Of a stretch of DNA of 64,000 nucleotides, positions 59,403 through 64,000 are shown in pieces. Under the pieces are notes generated by a model, which searched no databases, was not told the DNA's origin, and saw nothing but the letters and a program-made list of their open reading frames with translations. Both the position numbers and the translations under genes were made by a program. The DNA is taken from assembly GCA_038207425.1 (NCBI GenBank), contig JBBQZU010000007.1, positions 75,190 to 139,189 of the forward strand, written 5' to 3'. Positions within the stretch are counted from its first letter, which is position 1. Every line of letters begins with the position of its first letter. Source of the DNA: JBBQZU01 sp038207425 (lineage in GTDB: Bacteria > Bacteroidota > Bacteroidia > Flavobacteriales_D > Cryomorphaceae).

Positions 59403-60686
59403 TTAGTTGAGTCTTATTCTGGGGTCTAATATACCATACACAATATCAACGAGTATATTGATTACAACAAATGAAGCCGCTATTACCAGTACAGCGCCCA
59501 TCACTACAGGGAAATCATCATTTTGTAACGATTGAAACACTTGAAGGCCTAGGCCCTTCCAGTTGAATATAAACTCTATAAATACAGCTCCTGCAAGCAT
59601 ACTTGCAAACCAGCCCGAAACTGCAGTGACCACCGGATTGAGGGCATTTCGAAGCGCGTGGCGGTACACCACCCTGTTCTCAGTAAGCCCTTTGGCACGG
59701 GCAGTGCGCACAAAATCCTGAGAAAGTACATCGAGCATACTGTTTCGCGTAAGCTGCACCACAATGGCAAGTGGTCTGATACCAAGCGTTATCACAGGCA
59801 AAATCATGTTCTGAACGGCGAGGTATTCACCATCAAAGATATCAACATCGTAAAGGGATCCGGTCATGTTAAGCCCTGTTCCAGGAAGGGAAATGCGTGA
59901 TTCGGCAAAGGGTATAATGTTCAGGCCAAAAAGACTTTCCGCTACCAGCGCCAATACTTGCGCTCCCGTGCCAATAAGAAGCCCTTTCAGAAAAAAGCCG
60001 GCGCCCCTCACCCAAGTGCACGGCCCCTTTGCGGCAAATGACAGTGCCAAACCTGCAATGGCAACAACTACTGGTATCGCGGGTAGTGTTGTAATCTCTG
60101 ACCATAAGTATCCGCCGAGCCAGGAGATGATAATAGCTGAGAAGAATGAAGGAGCTGACATACCCAAAACAGCAGTAAAAAGCGCAAACCGATCAATAAA
60201 CTGATCCTTATATAAGGCAGAAATAACCCCGAAAAAAATACCCAGCAGCACTGCGAAAAAGATGGCGCTCGCAGCCAATACAACCGTTCCGGGCATAGCT
60301 TCGGCAATAATTTGCGATACTTCTTTTCTCGATTGGTACGACCGCCGGAGGTAAGGCCATTTTGCTACAAGCTTATAACTGCCAAGGGGCAACAGAGTTT
60401 GATAGGTATACTTTGCATTGTCAAGGAAAAGCCGGCTATCCGCATTGGTAGTATGCAGAGATAAAGGACTTACATCATTGATATACAGCAAATATTGTTT
60501 GTGCCAGGGAAGGTCCAGACCAAGCTCGCGGTTTACCGAAGCAAGGGCAGCCTCATCAACCCGCTGCCCGAGAAGCATACGCGCCGGATCGCCGGGATTA
60601 ATGCTGAAAATGGCAAAAACGAGCGTCACTACTCCCCAAAGAACCAGGAGACCATAAAGCAACTTCCGGATAATATAAGTGACCAA
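59403..60686 (-). CDS. OppB/DppB-type ABC transporter permease
   Basis: The 427-residue protein has the N-terminal DppB start YIIRKLLYGLLVLWGVVTLVF and INPGDPARMLLGQR. The EAA-type loop FVRTARAKGLTENRVVYRHALRNAL lies near residue 325. Classic family members are 310-340 residues; the extra 90 lie in two periplasmic loops (about 70-115 and 215-280), which is common in Bacteroidota. It should import peptides with an OppC partner, ATPases and a binding protein, but none are adjacent. The SBP at 5.5 kb may be its partner. Confidence 0.9.
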   Translation of the reverse strand: MVTYIIRKLLYGLLVLWGVVTLVFAIFSINPGDPARMLLGQRVDEAALASVNRELGLDLPWHKQYLLYINDVSPLSLHTTNADSRLFLDNAKYTYQTLLPLGSYKLVAKWPYLRRSYQSRKEVSQIIAEAMPGTVVLAASAIFFAVLLGIFFGVISALYKDQFIDRFALFTAVLGMSAPSFFSAIIISWLGGYLWSEITTLPAIPVVVAIAGLALSFAAKGPCTWVRGAGFFLKGLLIGTGAQVLALVAESLFGLNIIPFAESRISLPGTGLNMTGSLYDVDIFDGEYLAVQNMILPVITLGIRPLAIVVQLTRNSMLDVLSQDFVRTARAKGLTENRVVYRHALRNALNPVVTAVSGWFASMLAGAVFIEFIFNWKGLGLQVFQSLQNDDFPVVMGAVLVIAASFVVINILVDIVYGILDPRIRLN

Positions 60687-60692
60687 TAGAAA

Positions 60693-62270
60693 CTACTTGA
60701 GGTACTTTGATTTAATCTTTTCAAAGGATGGAATGTCATTGCCATGCCACTTTTTGATGATGGTACCATTCTTCAACAATGCCAAACCCGGATTGGCTCT
60801 GATAATTGTTTTGAGCAGTATTTCATCGCCCACATAAAATGGAAAAGCCAGTTGATTCTCATGGCGCAAATCTTCGCGCTTTTCGTATGGTGAAGAAGTA
60901 AGACCATAGAAATTATAACCTGCTTTTTGCGCTTCACCTGACACTTCACGTATCTTATCCAACACTTTGCCTTTCTGAGATTTATCTACATTATACATTA
61001 CAAGCATAAAGCTGTAATTTTCATCGTTGATAAGGTCTTCGCCTATATCAAAATCATTGTCGTCCATGATGTTGAAAGAAGCAATCGGTGCATCGTAACC
61101 TCGCTCAATGAGTATAGGATTAGGACTGGTAAATTCTATTTTCCAGTTTTCATCTTTCCATATCTGCTTTTCCAGGTATTCTTTTGAGTTGATGGTCATT
61201 GTTTCGCCTGTTGCAGCATTACTCATTTTATATACATTGGCGTACACCGTAGGCTTGAGGCCAAGTTCCTGTGCGCTTTTCATCTGGTCCTTTATGTTTT
61301 TGCCAACAGCATAAGGTCTGAAATCCTTTACCGGAAGGTGGAGATAGGTAAACAATGCGAAAGCATAGGTAATAAGCGCAAGGGTTAATGCCAATGTAAG
61401 ATCGTACATCGCGGGGCGCAGCTTAAACCTTCTGAGCAGTAAGTAAACGAGCGTGCAGATTATAAAAAACCAGGTAGGCAGCATCCATCCGAAGAGCCAT
61501 CCACCAAAGCCAAGCATAATAAGCAATGAGAATGGGAGAATAATCATATCGTCCTTGCCCTGATTGATTTTGATATGTGCTGAGCGCACCACTATTACCA
61601 ATACCAGGAAGAAAAGCCCGAGGTCTTTATAGAAAGACTCCCATGGGGTGAGCGAGCGCCCAACTGAGCCGCGCATGGCATCGCCAAAGCAACCGCAATC
61701 GGTAACACATACCTTATCGAAAACTTCACCCGCGGTTATCGCAGCCATCTGTGCATCATTGCATGAGGCTGTAAACATTGTGAGCCACCCAAAGAATACA
61801 GTCATACCCAGGAGGGTGTAACCTACCAATCTCGCCTGAGCGCCATATATAAGTGCGAGACCAAGCAACACTTCTACCCCACTCACCAGCATAGATATAG
61901 GCCAAGCAAGGTCATGGAAATTTGCCCAAAAGGCGCCAAGAGCATTCACATCAAAGTACTCTTCGAGCTTTATACCAAACCCTACAGTATCATTGGCTTT
62001 GATAAGGCCTGAAACGATAAATACCGAACCCACGACTATACGGGCAAAGTACGTAGCTGTTTTTACCTTGCCTAATAGCAGCATTATACCCGGTACAAGA
62101 GCAAAACTTGTTGCAATCCAATACACATTAAATTCATCAATTACTTCGGGGCGTGAGAGTGCGAGAAGCACCATCAAGACCGCAATCAGATTTAAAACAA
62201 TTCCCAGAATTCTTGGAGATTTCAAATTCTGGCTGCGGTTACTATTCCTGGGCATTTTCAGTTGATTCAT
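60693..62270 (-). CDS. BT_3928-type DoxX/MauE membrane protein with thioredoxin-like tail
   Basis: The 525-residue protein has about eight membrane helices. It contains the DoxX-like VVGSVFIVSGLIKANDTVGF motif and the Cys-rich loop VCVTDCGCFGDAMRG followed by LTPWESFYKDLGLF, as in MauE-type redox membrane proteins. From about 400 a thioredoxin-like domain follows (YSFMLVMYNVDKSQ, FPFYVGDEILLKTIIRANPG), which lacks a CxxC pair. It overlaps DUF1599 by 29 bases; an ATG five codons later is an alternative start. Synteny with DUF1599 and tpiA is typical of this phylum. Confidence 0.88.
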   Translation of the reverse strand: MNQLKMPRNSNRSQNLKSPRILGIVLNLIAVLMVLLALSRPEVIDEFNVYWIATSFALVPGIMLLLGKVKTATYFARIVVGSVFIVSGLIKANDTVGFGIKLEEYFDVNALGAFWANFHDLAWPISMLVSGVEVLLGLALIYGAQARLVGYTLLGMTVFFGWLTMFTASCNDAQMAAITAGEVFDKVCVTDCGCFGDAMRGSVGRSLTPWESFYKDLGLFFLVLVIVVRSAHIKINQGKDDMIILPFSLLIMLGFGGWLFGWMLPTWFFIICTLVYLLLRRFKLRPAMYDLTLALTLALITYAFALFTYLHLPVKDFRPYAVGKNIKDQMKSAQELGLKPTVYANVYKMSNAATGETMTINSKEYLEKQIWKDENWKIEFTSPNPILIERGYDAPIASFNIMDDNDFDIGEDLINDENYSFMLVMYNVDKSQKGKVLDKIREVSGEAQKAGYNFYGLTSSPYEKREDLRHENQLAFPFYVGDEILLKTIIRANPGLALLKNGTIIKKWHGNDIPSFEKIKSKYLK

Positions 62271-62823
62271 CGAGTTTAATTAGCGCAAAAATTGCGTAGT
62301 TGATCATGTCGTAATAATTGGCGTCGATACCTTCGCTAATGAGGGTTTTACCTTTATTGTCTTCAATTTGCTTTATGCGAAGCAACTTCATCAAAATAAG
62401 ATCGGTGAGCGATGATACCCTCATGTCGCGCCATGCTTCGCCGTAGTCGTGGTTTTTACGTTCCATGAGACTGAAGGCTTGGTCGGTGTATTTTTCATAC
62501 AGCCATTGAGCGCGGTCATGGCCAAGGTTCAATTCGGTCTCATCGATCAATTCGAGCTGGATAAGCGCCACCACACTGTAGTTTACGATGCCGATAAACT
62601 CGGAGCTGATTCCTTCATCAACCAAACTTTTCTTCAATTCCTGAATGGTTCGTGTGCGATTGGCCTTAATAAATATCTGATCGGTGAGCGAACTTGTGCG
62701 GAGTATGCGCCATGCGGTGCCATAGTCGTGCATCTTGTCGAAGAAGATATCTTTGCACGCTTCCAATGCCTTATGGTACTGTTGTGCTGTATTGTCTGCC
62801 ATTTTTGTAGTAGCCTTGATCAT
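62242..62823 (-). CDS. DUF1599 family protein with internal duplication
   Basis: The 193-residue protein contains two copies of the DUF1599 unit. The first reads KMHDYGTAWRILRTSSLTDQ and the second RKNHDYGEAWRDMRVSSLTD; each is followed by a GI-rich segment and a Y-S/A-V/I-x-ALI helix. The family is thought to be related to MazG/nucleotide pyrophosphatase folds, but this is not proven. It starts at ATG 62823 (or a second ATG at 62802) and is divergent from folP with 14 bases between the start codons. Confidence 0.9.
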   Translation of the reverse strand: MIKATTKMADNTAQQYHKALEACKDIFFDKMHDYGTAWRILRTSSLTDQIFIKANRTRTIQELKKSLVDEGISSEFIGIVNYSVVALIQLELIDETELNLGHDRAQWLYEKYTDQAFSLMERKNHDYGEAWRDMRVSSLTDLILMKLLRIKQIEDNKGKTLISEGIDANYYDMINYAIFALIKLDESTENAQE

Positions 62824-62837
62824 CTTAAATTTCTGCC

Positions 62838-63689
62838 GTGAAAGATAGTAGTTTTTATTGCTGCCAAAGTATAAGGATTAAAGGCAGGCTGTTCGTTTTT
62901 AACAAGCCTTTAACGATGGGTATTATCAATCTTACCAGCGACTCATTTTTTGATGGCAGCCGGGCAGGAAGTATTGAGAGCGCCTTGGCAAAGGCAGGGG
63001 AAATGCTATCATCAGGAGCTGATATACTCGATCTGGGTGCAGCATCAACCCGTCCCGGTGCCGATGAAGTAAGTGTAAGCGATGAGATGGATTTACTCAT
63101 TCCGGTTATTCGAGCCATTTCAGGCAAATATCCTGATACCATCATTTCGGCAGATACTTACCGAGCTGAGCTGGCCAAAGCAGCAATAGGCGCAGGCGCG
63201 CATATCATCAACGACATAGGCAGCGGCAATCTCGACCCCGACATGTGGTCTGCAGTGGCTAAACTTCAGGTGCCATATATACTGATGCACAACAGGGGCA
63301 ATCCCAAAACAATGAATTCGCTTGCAAACTATGCTGATGTGGTGAACGAAGTAGTTTTTGAGCTTTCGCAAAAACTGGCAAGGCTCAGAGCCATGGGAGT
63401 TGCTGATGTGATCATCGATCCCGGCTTTGGATTTGCGAAAACCGTATCGCACAATTTTGAATTATTGCGCCGGCTCGATGAACTGAAAATTCTTGGAGCT
63501 CCCATTTTGGCCGGACTTTCGCGAAAGTCGATGATATGGCGCACACTTGGCAATGGGCCTGCCGATGCGCTTAATGGAACCACATCTTTAAATATGATCG
63601 CCCTTGAAAAAGGTGCCAGTTTGCTGCGCGTGCACGATGTGCGGGAGGCTGCGGAGTGTATTGGGCTTTGGCAAACGCTACACAAATAG
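62838..63689 (+). CDS. folP: Dihydropteroate synthase
   Basis: The 283-residue TIM barrel starts at GTG 62838. It has MGIINLTSDSFFDGS (family MGIxNxTPDSFxDGG), DLGAASTRPGADEVS, the INDIGSGN motif, YILMHNRGNPKTM, DVIIDPGFGFAK, and GLSRKSM. It joins pterin pyrophosphate and p-aminobenzoate in folate synthesis, and is the sulfonamide target. The Pro to Ser in the first motif (TSDS) is a little unusual. DUF1599 lies divergently upstream with almost no space between, so the promoters must overlap. Confidence 0.93.
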   Translation: MKDSSFYCCQSIRIKGRLFVFNKPLTMGIINLTSDSFFDGSRAGSIESALAKAGEMLSSGADILDLGAASTRPGADEVSVSDEMDLLIPVIRAISGKYPDTIISADTYRAELAKAAIGAGAHIINDIGSGNLDPDMWSAVAKLQVPYILMHNRGNPKTMNSLANYADVVNEVVFELSQKLARLRAMGVADVIIDPGFGFAKTVSHNFELLRRLDELKILGAPILAGLSRKSMIWRTLGNGPADALNGTTSLNMIALEKGASLLRVHDVREAAECIGLWQTLHK

Positions 63690-63821
63690 TGTTTCATGTG
63701 GTTTCTATTGATTAAACTCACTACTCCTGGCGCAATACAGAATTTCGAAGCACCGAAATATTAGCCGGCGCATAAGTTGAATAGACGCACGAAATTTAAA
63801 TCTTCTAATTCAGCCCCCCAT

Positions 63822-64000
63822 TGTGAGCTGTTCTCGTTTTTTTGGACAGGAAATTAATAACCCTTAATTTTCTGAACAATGAGAAAAGAATGACGAACCT
63901 TCCAAGCAAGTTTCAAAGCAAAGATAGCCATCGAGGCTATTAAAGAGCAGTGAACCATAAGCGAGTTAGCTCAAAAGCATCAGTTACACCCCAACCAGAT
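63822..64000 (+). mobile_element. Decayed left end of an IS3-family insertion sequence
   Basis: From about 63822 the bases TGTGAGCTGTTCTC begin a probable terminal repeat followed by T7 and GGACAGG. An ATG at 63879 opens a frame whose translation, ignoring stops, reads TFQASFKAKIAIEAIKEQ and then TISELAQKHQLHPNQI, the start of an IS3-family OrfA helix-turn-helix. TGA codons at 63891-63893 and 63951-63953 break it. The rest lies outside the window. The 130 bases between folP and the repeat show nothing. Confidence 0.75.

Noticed and set aside
63514..63529. Perfect 16-bp palindrome GACTTTCGCGAAAGTC
   Set aside because: It lies inside folP and encodes the conserved GLSRKSM motif; the symmetry follows from the codons used, so no regulatory role is claimed.

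Overview
The window is chromosomal DNA of a Bacteroidota bacterium, probably close to Flavobacteriales or Chitinophagales. Several signals agree: three secreted proteins end in type A type-9-secretion (T9SS) sorting domains; a TonB-dependent receptor carries an N-terminal carboxypeptidase-regulatory-like domain; promoters fit the Bacteroidota pattern (TTG or TTTG, about 19-21 bases, then TAnnTTTG or TAnnTTCG); and several families are typical of this phylum (DUF349, BT_3928-type DoxX, DUF1599, NrtR-like regulator, pirins). No rRNA, tRNA, CRISPR array or intact prophage was seen.

Layout. 1-5.4 kb: end of a T9SS protein, a rhodanese, a DsbA/FrnE oxidoreductase, DUF2237, an outer-membrane protein, a DUF2306-like membrane protein, a broken TonB-receptor remnant, and a CI/LexA-like repressor with palindromes upstream. 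5.5-12.8 kb: peptide-binding lipoprotein, two tiny membrane proteins, a secreted beta-lactamase-fold hydrolase, a CDF metal transporter, an amidase-like protein, and phenylalanine hydroxylase behind a possible Tyr-codon attenuator. 12.8-18 kb: TonB receptor, outer-membrane protein, and a small apparent stress module (regulator, coiled-coil lipoprotein, 50-residue membrane protein) with a strong inverted repeat. 18-22.3 kb: partial phenylacetate operon paaG-H-I-J-Y. 22.4-26 kb: a membrane gene with an in-frame stop, DUF2461, and a secreted protein with four Cys-ended modules. 26.1-33.3 kb: complete seven-gene Mrp Na+/H+ antiporter operon followed by a dead CPA1 antiporter gene. 33.4-37 kb: two pirins, a nonsense-interrupted nitroreductase, a GNAT enzyme and an AraC regulator.

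37-46.3 kb: housekeeping and regulatory genes (SIMPL, enoyl-CoA hydratase, PAS/SpoIIE phosphatase, DUF349, NrtR-like regulator, M48 protease, ClpS). 46.3-57.8 kb: two giant exported proteins of 2306 and 1481 residues. The first has a TPR, beta-propeller, carboxypeptidase-regulatory and peptidoglycan-binding order that recalls PorE, but with three SPOR-like repeats at the end and about 1,480 helical residues between. This pair is the best candidate for something undescribed. 57.8-63.7 kb: prmA, tpiA, an OppB-type permease, BT_3928, DUF1599 and divergent folP. The window ends in the decayed left end of an IS3-family element.

A recurring theme is gene decay: at least five coding sequences (4.1, 22.7, 32-33, 34.06 and 63.9 kb) carry in-frame stops or frameshifts while remaining otherwise recognisable. 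Genes that look linked in function are phhA with the paa genes (aromatic catabolism), mrp with the dead CPA1 gene (sodium/proton homeostasis), and the two giant genes with the cell envelope. All assignments come from reading the sequence and recalled family motifs; no database search was run.
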